Source of the DNA: Burkholderiaceae bacterium
GTDB taxonomy: Bacteria; Pseudomonadota; Gammaproteobacteria; Burkholderiales; Burkholderiaceae_C
Reading direction: 5' to 3'
DNA: 64,000 nt
Assembly: GCA_016790575.1 (NCBI GenBank)
Contig: JAEUOU010000022.1
Span: 1 to 64,000, forward strand
The notes under the pieces were generated by a model. That model worked only from the letters and a program-made list of their open reading frames with translations. It ran no database searches and was not told the origin of the DNA. Shown here piece by piece: positions 29,155 through 39,230 of this stretch; positions within the stretch are counted from its first letter, which is position 1, and each line of letters starts with the position of its first letter. Made by a program: the position numbers and the translations under genes.

Positions 29155-29286
29155 ATGAACAGGATCGTTGCCATTCTTGCCCTTGCCACCATCACGTTGC
29201 TGGCCGGTTGCAACACGGTCAAGGGGGTCGGACAGGACATTCAAAAGGCCGGCGAGAAGCTCGAAGACGCCGCCAGAAAGAAGTGA
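29155..29286 (+). CDS. Small entericidin-like lipoprotein between leuC and leuD
   Basis: A 43-residue protein too short for most gene finders. The sequence [20 protein letters not shown] is a lipoprotein signal peptide with lipobox LAGC (Cys at residue 19). It is followed by [20 protein letters not shown] and RKK, the entericidin A/B pattern of a short amphipathic helix. GAAGGAG lies seven bases upstream of the ATG. It is 12 bases after leuC and four before leuD, so it must be co-transcribed with leucine genes. Known entericidins form a toxin/antidote lipoprotein pair in E. coli; only one is present here, and its role is open. Confidence 0.85.
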   Translation: MNRIVAILALATITLLAGCNTVKGVGQDIQKAGEKLEDAARKK

Positions 29287-29290
29287 ACCG

Positions 29291-29941
29291 ATGAGAACCT
29301 TTACCGTGCACCAGGGCTTGGTGGCGCCCATGGACCGCGAGAATGTCGACACCGACGCCATCATTCCCAAACAGTTCCTGAAATCCATCCGCAAGACCGG
29401 TTTCGGCCCCAATCTCTTTGATGAATGGCGCTACCACGATGCTGGCTTCCCGGGTCAGGATCCCGCCTCACGGCGCCCCAATGCGGATTTTGTCCTCAAC
29501 CAGCCGCGCTACCAGGGCGCCTCGATTCTGCTGGCACGCAAGAATTTCGGCTGTGGCTCCAGCCGCGAACACGCACCGTGGGCCATCGACCAATACGGCT
29601 TCCGCGCCATCCTGGCGCCCAGCTTTGCTGACATTTTCTTCAACAACTGCTTCAAGAACGGCCTTTTGCCCATTGTCCTGCCCGAGGCCACCATCGCCCG
29701 ACTGTTCGACGATGTTCATGCCTTCCCGGGGTACCAGCTCACAATTGACCTCGAACGCCAGTTGGTCATTCAATCGCAGGGTGAAGAAATTCCTTTCGAG
29801 GTCCAGCCCTTCCGCCGCTACTGCCTGCTCAACGGCCTGGACGACATCGGGCTGACACTACGCCACGCCGACAAAATCAAGGCCTTTGAGACAGAACGTC
29901 TTGCCACCAAACCTTGGCTGGCCCATACCGCGACCTTTTGA
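29291..29941 (+). CDS. leuD: 3-isopropylmalate dehydratase small subunit
   Basis: A 216-residue swivel-domain partner of LeuC. The start [20 protein letters not shown] at 29291, right after the small lipoprotein stop, matches the family N-terminus; the frame is open 41 codons upstream only in lipoprotein sequence. [20 protein letters not shown] then [16 protein letters not shown] is the conserved active-site stretch. Confidence 0.97.
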   Translation: MRTFTVHQGLVAPMDRENVDTDAIIPKQFLKSIRKTGFGPNLFDEWRYHDAGFPGQDPASRRPNADFVLNQPRYQGASILLARKNFGCGSSREHAPWAIDQYGFRAILAPSFADIFFNNCFKNGLLPIVLPEATIARLFDDVHAFPGYQLTIDLERQLVIQSQGEEIPFEVQPFRRYCLLNGLDDIGLTLRHADKIKAFETERLATKPWLAHTATF

Positions 29942-29964
29942 ACCGACTTTCGGCCATTCTTCAA

Positions 29965-30020
29965 GCAAAAAGTGCCAATACCCAGCGTGAGAAGGTCACT
30001 TTTCGCTATCAAATAGATAC
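29965..30020 (-). repeat. Interspersed repeat, copy D, directly before leuB
   Basis: On the minus strand it reads GATAGCGAAAAGTGACC then TTCTCACGCTGGGTATTGGC and ACTTTTTGC, close to the family consensus. It fills the leuD–leuB gap and ends five bases before the leuB ATG. Confidence 0.85.
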
Positions 30021-30025
30021 TTTTC

Positions 30026-31096
<1,071 letters not shown>

Positions 31097-31148
31097 CCCC
31101 ACGCAGCAGGCGCGGGGAGAAGCGGCTGTGACGATTGGATTGTTGCGC

Positions 31149-31166
31149 GTTGCGCACAGGCGCAAC
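31149..31166 (+). other. Perfect hairpin downstream of leuB
   Basis: GTTGCGC-ACAG-GCGCAAC forms a 7-bp stem with a tetraloop, preceded by a tandem GTTGCGC. No T-run follows, so it is at best a weak terminator for leuB or an element ahead of the asd leader. Confidence 0.35.
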
Positions 31167-31210
31167 ACCGTGGCTCCGTTGTTGTAAGCCTTGCCAAAGG
31201 CTCCATGCGC

Positions 31211-31216
31211 TAAAAT
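31211..31216 (+). promoter_or_regulatory. −10 element for a leaderless asd leader transcript
   Basis: TAAAAT ends seven bases before the ATG of the leader ORF, the spacing expected when transcription starts at or next to the A of the ATG. A good −35 at 17 bases is missing (nearest TTGCCA at 31191–31196, spacing 14). Confidence 0.45.
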
Positions 31217-31223
31217 CCTGCCC

Positions 31224-31325
31224 ATGTTTGCCGCCTGCCTGTTCACCCTGAATCCAGCACCCGCCGCCATGGCCGGTGTGGCTGTGCGCGCAATCTCCAC
31301 CAAAACCACGACCATTAAGGGCTGA
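31224..31325 (+). CDS. Putative Thr/Lys/Ile-rich leader peptide of asd
   Basis: A 33-codon frame that begins [20 protein letters not shown] and ends [12 protein letters not shown]. The last eleven residues contain four Thr, two Lys and two Ile, ending just before the stop. Asd makes the precursor of exactly these amino acids plus methionine. The ATG lies seven bases after TAAAAT, so the mRNA could be leaderless, and no Shine–Dalgarno exists. Competing hairpins follow (31331–31395) before the asd start at 31418. It looks like an attenuation leader comparable in logic to ThrL, but I know of no description for asd in this group. Confidence 0.55.
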   Translation: MFAACLFTLNPAPAAMAGVAVRAISTKTTTIKG

Positions 31326-31330
31326 TCCGG

Positions 31331-31395
31331 CCTGGTTCGTCGTGCGCCCTCCCCGGCCTGACGAGCCGGGCAAACAGTCTGGTCTGGCACTGTTT
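31331..31395 (+). promoter_or_regulatory. Competing hairpins between asd leader peptide and asd
   Basis: Hairpin Y pairs CCTGGTTCGTC (31331–31341) with GACGAGCCGGG (31360–31370), 11 bp with two wobbles. Hairpin X pairs CCCGGC (31352–31357) with GCCGGG (31365–31370), so X and Y exclude one another. Hairpin Z pairs AAACAGT (31372–31378) with ACTGTTT (31389–31395) and is followed by ATCTTCT, a weak terminator-like end. Y begins five bases after the leader stop, where a stalled ribosome would cover its left arm. Confidence 0.45.
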
Positions 31396-31417
31396 ATCTT
31401 CTGAAAGGGCGTTTGAA

Positions 31418-32548
31418 ATGAGCAAGTTGGTAGGTCTGGTCGGCTGGCGCGGCATGGTCGGCTCGGTGTTGATGGATCGCATGGTCGAGGAAAAAGACTT
31501 CGACCTGATCGAGCCGTTGTTCTTCTCCACCTCCAACGCCGGTGGCAAGGCCCCGGCGATGGCGAAGAACGAAACCACGCTGCAGGACGCGAACAACATC
31601 GACGCACTCAAGCGCTGCGAGATCATCATCACCTGCCAGGGCGGGGACTACACCAACGAGGTCTACCCCAAGCTGCGCGCCGCCGGCTGGACGGGCCACT
31701 GGATCGACGCCGCGTCGGCCCTTCGCATGCACAAGGACGCCGTCATCATCCTGGACCCGGTCAACATGCCGGTCATCAAGAATGCCCTCACCAAAGGCGG
31801 CAAGGAATGGATCGGCGGCAACTGCACCGTCTCCTGCATGCTGATGGGTGTGGGCGCGCTGTACAAGGCTGGCCTGGTTGAATGGATGTCCACCCAGACC
31901 TACCAGGCCGCTTCCGGCGGTGGTGCGCAGCACATGCGCGAGCTCCTGACGCAGTACGGCACCTTGAACGCCGAGGTGAAGGCGCTGCTGGACGACCCGA
32001 AGAGCGCCATTCTGGAGATCGACCGGAAGGTGATCGCCAGGCAACGCAGCCTGTCCGGCGCCGAGACCGCCAACTTCGGCGTGCCGCTCGGCGGCAGCCT
32101 GATTCCCTGGATCGACAAGGATCTGGGCAACGGCATGTCCAAAGAAGAGTGGAAGGGCATGGCCGAAACCAACAAGATCCTCGGCATGGGCGAAGGCTTC
32201 GGTACCCCTGCCATTCCGGTGGATGGTTTCTGCGTCCGCGTGGGCGCGATGCGCTGCCACAGCCAGGCCCTGACATTCAAGCTGAAGAAGGATGTGCCGG
32301 CGGCCGATATCGAGGCCATGATCGCCGCCGACAACCCGTGGGCCAAAGTCGTCCCGAACACGCGCGAAGCCACCATCCATAACCTGACGCCAGTCGCTGT
32401 GACCGGCACGATGACCATCCCGGTGGGCCGCATCCGCAAGCTGGCGATGGGGCCGGAGTATGTCGGCGCCTTCACCATCGGCGACCAATTGCTCTGGGGC
32501 GCCGCCGAGCCGCTGCGTCGGATGCTGCGTATCCTGCTGGACGCTTGA
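31418..32548 (+). CDS. asd: Aspartate-semialdehyde dehydrogenase
   Basis: A 376-residue NADP-dependent enzyme that reduces aspartyl phosphate to aspartate semialdehyde, the branch point to lysine, threonine, isoleucine and methionine. It is of the Gram-negative type: [20 protein letters not shown] at the N-terminus, the catalytic cysteine in [12 protein letters not shown], and [21 protein letters not shown] lies eight bases before the ATG. A leader peptide and hairpins precede it. Confidence 0.98.
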   Translation: MSKLVGLVGWRGMVGSVLMDRMVEEKDFDLIEPLFFSTSNAGGKAPAMAKNETTLQDANNIDALKRCEIIITCQGGDYTNEVYPKLRAAGWTGHWIDAASALRMHKDAVIILDPVNMPVIKNALTKGGKEWIGGNCTVSCMLMGVGALYKAGLVEWMSTQTYQAASGGGAQHMRELLTQYGTLNAEVKALLDDPKSAILEIDRKVIARQRSLSGAETANFGVPLGGSLIPWIDKDLGNGMSKEEWKGMAETNKILGMGEGFGTPAIPVDGFCVRVGAMRCHSQALTFKLKKDVPAADIEAMIAADNPWAKVVPNTREATIHNLTPVAVTGTMTIPVGRIRKLAMGPEYVGAFTIGDQLLWGAAEPLRRMLRILLDA

Positions 32549-32569
32549 ACAACCCGCCGCCCCCTGCAG

Positions 32570-32619
32570 CGGGCTGTCGCCGCGTAACAGGGGGTGACAG
32601 CCCGTTGCCGCAAGGCAAC
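32570..32619 (+). terminator. Tandem hairpins after asd
   Basis: CGGGCTGTC (32570–32578) pairs with GACAGCCCG (32596–32604), and GTTGCC-GCAA-GGCAAC follows at 32604–32619. There is no T-run, so a Rho-assisted or weak intrinsic terminator is more likely than a strong one. Confidence 0.45.
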
Positions 32620-32709
32620 AACGCCCCTTGCCGAAAGCGGGCAAGCGATGACTGGGCAGATTGAAAACTCACCTCAGCTTGTCACGCCAAGGCATTGATG
32701 TTAATGTCA

Positions 32710-32729
32710 AATATCTGAATCCAGATATT
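32710..32729. promoter_or_regulatory. Perfect inverted repeat upstream of fimV
   Basis: AATATCTG-AATC-CAGATATT, two 8-base arms, stands 25–40 bases before the likely fimV start codons. It is AT-rich against a GC-rich background, as an operator or an mRNA hairpin near the ribosome site would be. Confidence 0.45.
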
Positions 32730-32753
32730 GCGGTAAGGCGTTTGCTCCAAAAA

Positions 32754-35561
32754 ATGAATTCACAAACAATGACCACGGAGGCAGGGGCGGATTTCGAACC
32801 CTTCAGACTACGGAACCCGTGGTCCCTCCACGCGATCGCGCTGGCCTGCTCGCTGGCTGCGCTGTCCACCGGAGCTCAAGCCCTTGCGCTGGGGCAGGCG
32901 CGTGTCCTCTCCTCCTTGGGCGAGCCGCTGCGTGCCGAGGTCGAGATTACACAGATCAGTGATGAAGAAGCCTCTTCTCTGAAAGTCGGTATTGCTGCTG
33001 CAAGTGCTTTCCGGGCGGCCGGCGTGGATTTCAACAGTGCCCTGGCCAATACACAAACCAGTCTGGCACGCCGCTCTGATGGGCGCTGGTTCATTCGGGT
33101 CCAAAGTGAGCGTCCGGTCAACGAGCCATTCGTCGATCTGATCCTTGAGTCGACGTGGGCGACCGGCCGTATCGTGCGGGACTACACCTTGCTGATTGAT
33201 CCGCCAGCGGCCCGACAATCCGGGTCCGATCTGTCGACGACAGCCGTAACGGGGCAAACGCCCGCAGTGGCAACACCATCCTCCCTGACGCAGACTGCGC
33301 CTCAGACAACCACTGCGGCGCGCCCGATCGCTGGCGCAGCGAGTGCTACGAAAAAGGCAGAAAACGACAAACCGAAAGCGGGTGCTTCAGCCACTGAGAG
33401 CACTGTGACGGTCAACCGCGGCGACACCGCCGGGAAGATTGCAGCGCGAGTCAAGCCGGAGGGCGCGTCGCTCGACCAGATGCTGGTAGCGCTGCTGCGA
33501 GCCAATCCGCAGGCATTCATAGGTGGCAATGTCAACCGTATCCGGGCGGGCGCAGTACTGGATGTACCTTCCAGTGAACAGGTCACTGCGATACAAACGT
33601 CCGAGGCAAGGCGCACAGTCAGCCTTCAAGCACGTAGCTTCAATGATTTCCGGCGAACGTTGGCCGAGCGCACACCGGTAACAGCGGTTGAAGCCGCAGC
33701 CCGCACTGCGGCAGGGGCGGTGCAAACTCAGGTCGACGACAAGAAATCGGTAGCCCCCGCTGCGGACAAGCTGACGCTCTCCAAAGGCAATGTTCAAGGC
33801 AAAAGTGCAGAGGCCGAAATTGCCAGTGCCCGACAGGCCAAAGAAGCCAGCGAACGTGCGGCCGAACTGAATCGGAACATTGGTGAACTGTCCCGACTGA
33901 AGGCCTCCACTGCCACTGCCGCTTCGCCTTCGGCCTCGGGCCCTGCGTCGGCCGGGAAAGGTCCGGCGGTACCCTTGGCCGCGGCCGTTCCAGCAGCGGC
34001 CCCGGCGAGCAAACCCGCTATTGCGGGAGCATCTTCTCCCACACCCGCCGCTTCGGCTGTTGCGGTTTCGAAGCCGGCATCCGCCGCATCGGCCAGCACT
34101 CCGGCTGCACCGGCAGCCTCAGTTGCCGCACCGAAGGCCAGTGCCGCAGCTTCGGTAGCTGTCGGCGCCGCTTCGACCCCGGCGGCGACGACTGCGGCAG
34201 CAACTGCAACTACCGGCCTGAACGCCGGAACCCCGTCCGTTACACCCACGGCTCTTGCATCGTCGGCGACCAGCACGTCCTCCAGTATTGCCACAGGGAC
34301 GCCCACATCTGCAGCGCCCGCCCCGGCTGCTTCTGCGCCGGCTCCAGCCCCGATCAAGAAACCCGCGCCGCCGCCCCCACCCCCTCCGCCAGAGCCGACT
34401 TTCCTCGAGAGTCTGCTTGACAACCCCTTCTTGGCACCTTTGGGCGGTGGGCTCATCGCTTTGCTTGGCGGTTTCGGTTTTTACCGCTGGCGACAAACCA
34501 GGAAAACCGGTGCCGTCGACAGTTCATTCCTCGAAAGCCGTCTCCAACCTGACTCTTTTTTCGGCTCCAGTGGCGGGCAACGCATTGACACCAACGAGGC
34601 AGCAACGGCCGCCTCCTCAATGGCCTATTCCCCCAGCCAATTGGACGCTGCGGGGGATGTGGACCCAGTCGCTGAAGCCGATGTCTACCTCGCCTACGGC
34701 AGAGACCTGCAGGCTGAGGAAATCCTGAAAGAAGCGCTCAAGCTGCACCCGACACGATTGGCTATTCACGGGAAGTTGCTGGACATTTACGCGAAACGCC
34801 GCGACCTCAAGGCCTTCGAAGCCCTCGCAGTCGATGTCTACAAGAGCACCAATGGCACGGGGCCAGACTGGGAACGTATTGCGGCCTTGGGGCTGGAAGT
34901 CGATTCATCCAACCCGCTGTATCGTCCAGGAGGCAAACCGGTTGGGCCCGCAGAGACTGCCGTGGACGTTGAATCTTCGTTTGCGTCCAGCACCATTCCA
35001 GTCGCAGTGCAAACGCAGCCGATTGCAACGACCAATGATTCAATTGACCTCGACCTGGGCGACCTTGATTTCTCAGGTGAGCATTCGTTCGCGGCGTCGG
35101 AAGCTCCTGTCCGCAGCGAACAGCCGCCGACGGTCAGCCTGAATGTACAGGCCATCCAACCGCTGGCTGTTGCTGATGTCGGATCGCTGGACATTGGCAA
35201 CTCCATTGAGATCCCCGATCTTGGGGTCGCCTCCGCCCCTCCGTCGAAGCCGGCTCCTGCAACCTCGACCAATGATGGCATGCTCGAGTTTGACTTGGGC
35301 GGTTTGTCTTTGGACCTTGATTCACCGGCGTCAGAGGCGGTCGCTCCGACCACTGCGCCGACTCGCGCCCCTGCCGCAGCCGCGCCAACCACGCCAATTG
35401 ATATCGGTGGCGATGCCATGGAGACCAAACTGTCACTTGCCCAAGAGTTCCACGCGATAGGGGACACCGACGCGGCCAAGGCACTGGTGCGTGAGGTCAT
35501 TGCCGAGTCAAGTGGCTCGGTGAAGGCCAAAGCCCAGCGCTTCCTCGCAGACTTAGGTTGA
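32754..35561 (+). CDS. fimV: FimV/HubP-type polar peptidoglycan-binding protein
   Basis: A large polar scaffold protein (935 residues from this start). The N-terminal FimV domain LALGQARVLSSLGEPLRAEV follows a signal segment (HAIALACSLAALSTGAQA). A LysM-like domain is seen at STVTVNRGDTAGKIAARVKP to VLDVPSSE. Then come a long Ala/Ser/Pro-rich linker, a Pro run, one membrane helix (FLAPLGGGLIALLGGFGFYR) and a cytoplasmic acidic part ending in the FimV C-terminal TPR-like motif METKLSLAQEFHAIGDTDAA. Such proteins organise type IV pili or the cell pole. The start is uncertain: ATG at 32754 or 32769, both without a good Shine–Dalgarno; the frame is open from 32661. Confidence 0.88.
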   Translation: MNSQTMTTEAGADFEPFRLRNPWSLHAIALACSLAALSTGAQALALGQARVLSSLGEPLRAEVEITQISDEEASSLKVGIAAASAFRAAGVDFNSALANTQTSLARRSDGRWFIRVQSERPVNEPFVDLILESTWATGRIVRDYTLLIDPPAARQSGSDLSTTAVTGQTPAVATPSSLTQTAPQTTTAARPIAGAASATKKAENDKPKAGASATESTVTVNRGDTAGKIAARVKPEGASLDQMLVALLRANPQAFIGGNVNRIRAGAVLDVPSSEQVTAIQTSEARRTVSLQARSFNDFRRTLAERTPVTAVEAAARTAAGAVQTQVDDKKSVAPAADKLTLSKGNVQGKSAEAEIASARQAKEASERAAELNRNIGELSRLKASTATAASPSASGPASAGKGPAVPLAAAVPAAAPASKPAIAGASSPTPAASAVAVSKPASAASASTPAAPAASVAAPKASAAASVAVGAASTPAATTAAATATTGLNAGTPSVTPTALASSATSTSSSIATGTPTSAAPAPAASAPAPAPIKKPAPPPPPPPPEPTFLESLLDNPFLAPLGGGLIALLGGFGFYRWRQTRKTGAVDSSFLESRLQPDSFFGSSGGQRIDTNEAATAASSMAYSPSQLDAAGDVDPVAEADVYLAYGRDLQAEEILKEALKLHPTRLAIHGKLLDIYAKRRDLKAFEALAVDVYKSTNGTGPDWERIAALGLEVDSSNPLYRPGGKPVGPAETAVDVESSFASSTIPVAVQTQPIATTNDSIDLDLGDLDFSGEHSFAASEAPVRSEQPPTVSLNVQAIQPLAVADVGSLDIGNSIEIPDLGVASAPPSKPAPATSTNDGMLEFDLGGLSLDLDSPASEAVAPTTAPTRAPAAAAPTTPIDIGGDAMETKLSLAQEFHAIGDTDAAKALVREVIAESSGSVKAKAQRFLADLG

Positions 35562-36388
35562 ATATCGACGGGTGCTCGCCAGCAGTGGCTGACTCCGTGG
35601 CGCGTATCGCGCTGGGTATTTCCTACCACGGTGGAGCCTATCAGGGCTGGCAGAGCCAGCCTTCGGGCTTGACCATCCAGGATCGGCTGGAAACAGCGTT
35701 GACGCTTTTCGTCGGAAGCTCGATGCGCGTCAACTGCGCCGGAAGAACCGATGCGGGAGTCCATGCGCTGATGCAGGTAGTTCACCTGGATTCGCCCGTT
35801 TCGCGTGACAGTTTCTCATGGGTCCGGGGAACGAATGCCTTTCTGCCGAAGGATATTGCGGTGGAGTGGGCGAAACCAGTCCCCGATCAGTTTCACGCCC
35901 GCGCCAGCGCATTGGCTCGTCGATACATCTATGTTCTGAAGGAAGCCGCCGTTCGCCCAGCTTTGGAATCGGGTCTTGTCGGGTGGGTTTTTCGCCCGCT
36001 TGACCGGGACGCGATGTTGGCCGCAGCAATGCACCTTGTTGGCAAACATGATTTCACTTCCTTTCGGGCCAGTGGTTGCCAATCACCCAGCCCGATCAAG
36101 ACCATGTCGGCAACGAGAATCAGTCGACAGGGCGCGTATTGGCGCTTTGAGTTTCAGGCTGACGCATTCCTGCATCACATGATCCGGAACATCATGGGCT
36201 GCCTGATCGCGGTCGGCAGTGGCCAGCGCAGTCCAGAATGGGTCGGCGAAGTTCTCGCAGCACGCAACCGCGATGCCGCAGCCCCCACGTTCCCGCCTGA
36301 CGGGCTGTATTTTGCGGGCCCGGTTTACGCACCCCAATGGGGGCTGCCCGATCGGACACCCGCGTTCGACTGGATCCCAAATCCGTGA
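35558..36388 (+). CDS. truA: tRNA pseudouridine(38–40) synthase
   Basis: Enzyme of about 265–276 residues that isomerises uridines 38–40 in tRNA anticodon stems. The catalytic aspartate is in CAGRTDAGVHALMQVVH; ISYHGGAYQGWQSQP and FHARASALARRYIYV are further family segments, as is FLHHMIRNIMG. The frame opens with TTG overlapping the fimV stop, but GTG at 35585 or 35597 (MARIALGISYHG) fits the family start better. fimV–truA–trpF is a conserved order. Confidence 0.95.
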   Translation: MNIDGCSPAVADSVARIALGISYHGGAYQGWQSQPSGLTIQDRLETALTLFVGSSMRVNCAGRTDAGVHALMQVVHLDSPVSRDSFSWVRGTNAFLPKDIAVEWAKPVPDQFHARASALARRYIYVLKEAAVRPALESGLVGWVFRPLDRDAMLAAAMHLVGKHDFTSFRASGCQSPSPIKTMSATRISRQGAYWRFEFQADAFLHHMIRNIMGCLIAVGSGQRSPEWVGEVLAARNRDAAAPTFPPDGLYFAGPVYAPQWGLPDRTPAFDWIPNP

Positions 36389-37071
36389 GCAAACCAGACT
36401 ACCCGACCAGAACCCGTATCAAAGTCTGCGGCCTGACCCGGGAACATGACGTTGAGACCGCTTGTATTGCCGGGGTCGATACGATCGGGTTCGTCCTTTA
36501 CGAGCGCAGTCCGCGTTTTGTCGCACCGGCAAGAGCCGCCGAACTTGCCCGCCCTTTGCCAGCGTTCGTACAGCCGGTATTGTTGTTCGTGAACCCGACC
36601 AACGAATGGTTCATGTCGGCGTGCAGATTGGTCGACAGCGCATTGGTTCAGTTTCATGGTGACGAGACACCGGAACGCTGCGCCGAACTGGCAAAACTGG
36701 CCTCACGTCGCTGGATCAAAGCGGCACGAATCCCGCAGAAAAATGGCGCGGCCTTTGACTTGCTAGAATTTGCCGCTCAATACAAAGCAGCCAGTGCCAT
36801 CCTGCTCGACACCCTTGTTGACGCGTACGGTGGCAGCGGCAAAACCTTCGATTGGTCACTCGTTCCTCCAAGCGTCGACTCTCACCTCGTTTTGTCTGGT
36901 GGACTCACACCTGCAAACGTGGGCGATGGCATCCGGGCTTTCCGCTCCCGGGGGCGGTCGTTGTCCGTTGATGTCAGTTCGGGCGTGGAAGCGTCCAAAG
37001 GCATCAAGGATCCAATTGCCATTCAGCGTTTTGTCGAGGCAGTTCGAAGCGCGGACGCCTCGGCTGTTTGA
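36385..37071 (+). CDS. trpF: Phosphoribosylanthranilate isomerase
   Basis: A 228-residue TIM-barrel enzyme of tryptophan synthesis. The N-terminal catalytic cysteine is in [10 protein letters not shown], with [19 protein letters not shown] and the phosphate-binding [10 protein letters not shown]. The start is a GTG that overlaps the truA stop as GTGA; the open frame extends 16 codons upstream. It is followed 13 bases later by trpB. Confidence 0.97.
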   Translation: MSKPDYPTRTRIKVCGLTREHDVETACIAGVDTIGFVLYERSPRFVAPARAAELARPLPAFVQPVLLFVNPTNEWFMSACRLVDSALVQFHGDETPERCAELAKLASRRWIKAARIPQKNGAAFDLLEFAAQYKAASAILLDTLVDAYGGSGKTFDWSLVPPSVDSHLVLSGGLTPANVGDGIRAFRSRGRSLSVDVSSGVEASKGIKDPIAIQRFVEAVRSADASAV

Positions 37072-37084
37072 CCCAGTTTCCAAT

Positions 37085-38368
37085 ATGACCCACTACGACA
37101 AGCCGGATGCTTCCGGCCACTTCGGCATCTACGGCGGCAGCTTCGTCAGTGAGACACTGACCCATGCAATCAATCAGCTGCGGGCGGCATACGAGCAGTT
37201 CAAGGACGATCCGGCCTTCCTCGCAGAGTTCCAGTCGGAGCTCAGCCATTTCGTCGGCCGTCCGTCACCTGTCTACCATGCCGCCCGGATGAGCCGCGAA
37301 CAGGGTGGTGCGCAGATATTCCTCAAACGCGAGGACCTCAATCACACCGGAGCGCACAAGATCAACAACACCATCGGGCAAGCCATGCTGGCCCGGAGAA
37401 TGGGAAAGCAGCGCATCATCGCCGAGACCGGTGCCGGTCAGCATGGTGTGGCAACGGCAACCATCTGCGCGCGCTACGGGCTCGAATGTGTGGTTTACAT
37501 GGGCGCCGAAGATGTCAAGCGCCAAAGCCCCAATGTGTACCGCATGAAACTTCTGGGGGCAACCGTGGTACCGGTGGAGAGCGGCAGCCGGACCCTCAAA
37601 GACGCGTTGAATGAAGCCATGCGGGACTGGGTCGCAAACGTCGATACGACCTTCTACATCATCGGGACCGTCGCCGGCCCACACCCCTACCCGATGATGG
37701 TTCGCGATTTTCAGAGTGTGATCGGAACCGAGTGTCGCAGCCAGATGCCCGTCATGCTGGCAAAACTCGGACTGACGTCATCACAACCGGATGCAGTGAT
37801 TGCCTGCGTCGGCGGAGGCAGCAATGCCATGGGGATTTTCTACCCTTACATTGGCTTGGACGAAGTCCGGCTGATCGGTGTCGAAGCGGCCGGCGAAGGG
37901 CTGGACAGCGGACGGCATTCCGCCTCACTGCAGCGCGGCAGTGCTGGTGTCCTCCATGGCAACCGGACCTACGTCCTTCAAGATGACAATGGACAAATCA
38001 CCGAGACCCACAGTGTCAGCGCGGGACTTGACTATCCCGGTGTGGGACCCGAGCATGCCTGGCTGAAGGATATCGGAAGGGCGGAATATGTCGGCATCAC
38101 CGACGCCGAAGCCTTGAGCGCTTTTCACTACCTGTGCCGCACGGAAGGCATCATTCCGGCACTGGAGTCAAGTCACGCGATTGCCTACGCCATGAAACTG
38201 GCCTCGACGATGCGTCCCGATCAATCGATCCTGGTCAATCTGTCGGGGCGGGGCGACAAGGACATCGGCACTGTCGCCGATCTGAGTCATGCCGACTTCT
38301 ACTGCCGGCCAAGCTGCCGCGGGCAGGCCGTGAAGGGGAGTATCCCTGTTGCCGGAGGCCAGGCATGA
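37085..38368 (+). CDS. trpB: Tryptophan synthase beta subunit
   Basis: A 427-residue PLP enzyme that joins indole and serine. The Schiff-base lysine is in [18 protein letters not shown], and the PLP phosphate site is [15 protein letters not shown]. The start [20 protein letters not shown] at 37085 is the family N-terminus; the long open frame upstream is a shadow of trpF. It overlaps trpA by four bases. Confidence 0.98.
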   Translation: MTHYDKPDASGHFGIYGGSFVSETLTHAINQLRAAYEQFKDDPAFLAEFQSELSHFVGRPSPVYHAARMSREQGGAQIFLKREDLNHTGAHKINNTIGQAMLARRMGKQRIIAETGAGQHGVATATICARYGLECVVYMGAEDVKRQSPNVYRMKLLGATVVPVESGSRTLKDALNEAMRDWVANVDTTFYIIGTVAGPHPYPMMVRDFQSVIGTECRSQMPVMLAKLGLTSSQPDAVIACVGGGSNAMGIFYPYIGLDEVRLIGVEAAGEGLDSGRHSASLQRGSAGVLHGNRTYVLQDDNGQITETHSVSAGLDYPGVGPEHAWLKDIGRAEYVGITDAEALSAFHYLCRTEGIIPALESSHAIAYAMKLASTMRPDQSILVNLSGRGDKDIGTVADLSHADFYCRPSCRGQAVKGSIPVAGGQA

Positions 38369-39177
38369 GCCGAATCGCCCAAACCTTTTCCACTTTGCAG
38401 GCGGCAAAACGAACGGCACTGATTCCCTATGTCATGGCAGGCTATCCCTACCGGGACTGCACCCCAGACTTGATGCATGCCCTCGTCGACGCTGGCGCCG
38501 ACATTATCGAACTGGGGATACCCTTTAGCGATCCTTCTGCCGACGGCCCCGTCATCCAGGCAGCGGGGGAGAAAGCCTTGGCGCTTGGAGTCGGCACGCT
38601 GGATGTATTGCACATGGTCGCCCAGTTCCGCCAGACCAACGGCATAACACCTGTCGTGCTGATGGGTTATGCCAACCCGCTGGAACGCTATGACCAGGTC
38701 CATGGCTCCGATTCGTTTGTCCGGGATGCGGCGGCGGCCGGTGTTGATGGCGTTTTGGTCGTGGACTATCCACCAGAGGAATGCGGCGCTTTTTCTCGCA
38801 AGCTGCGCGCCCACAACATGGATCTGATTTTTCTGCTGGCGCCGACCAGCACGGACGAACGAATGGGACAGGTTGCCGCCGTTGCCAGCGGCTACGTCTA
38901 CTACGTCTCCCTCAAAGGGGTGACCGGCTCTGGCGCGCTGGATGTGGGCAGCGTCGCAGCGGCCCTGCCCCGAATTCGCCAGTTCGTATCGATACCGGTC
39001 GGTGTTGGATTTGGCATCCGTGATGCCCAAACCGCCCGTGCCATCGGCCAAGTGTCTGACGCGGTGGTCATCGGCAGCCGACTGCTGCAGATCCTGTCAA
39101 CCGAACCGGCTGAATCTCTGGCCGAGGCCGCCACATGCTTCTTGCGACCAATCCGGGCGGCGTTGGACGGCGCATAA
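38365..39177 (+). CDS. trpA: Tryptophan synthase alpha subunit
   Basis: A 270-residue TIM barrel that cleaves indole-3-glycerol phosphate and channels indole to Trp[20 protein letters not shown] and [11 protein letters not shown] are family marks; the catalytic Glu and Asp are in the former and in VDYPPEE. It starts at the ATGA overlap with trpB, with GGAGG eight bases upstream. Confidence 0.98.
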   Translation: MSRIAQTFSTLQAAKRTALIPYVMAGYPYRDCTPDLMHALVDAGADIIELGIPFSDPSADGPVIQAAGEKALALGVGTLDVLHMVAQFRQTNGITPVVLMGYANPLERYDQVHGSDSFVRDAAAAGVDGVLVVDYPPEECGAFSRKLRAHNMDLIFLLAPTSTDERMGQVAAVASGYVYYVSLKGVTGSGALDVGSVAAALPRIRQFVSIPVGVGFGIRDAQTARAIGQVSDAVVIGSRLLQILSTEPAESLAEAATCFLRPIRAALDGA

Positions 39178-39230
39178 TCAGGCCCCGCTGACCATGGTCA
39201 TCCGTATTTCTTTCTGACTGGAGAGGTTTC

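Noticed and set aside
33900-34390. Ala/Ser/Pro-rich region of fimV as a tandem repeat array or CRISPR-like structure
   Set aside because: It is a low-complexity protein linker without regular nucleotide units or spacers.
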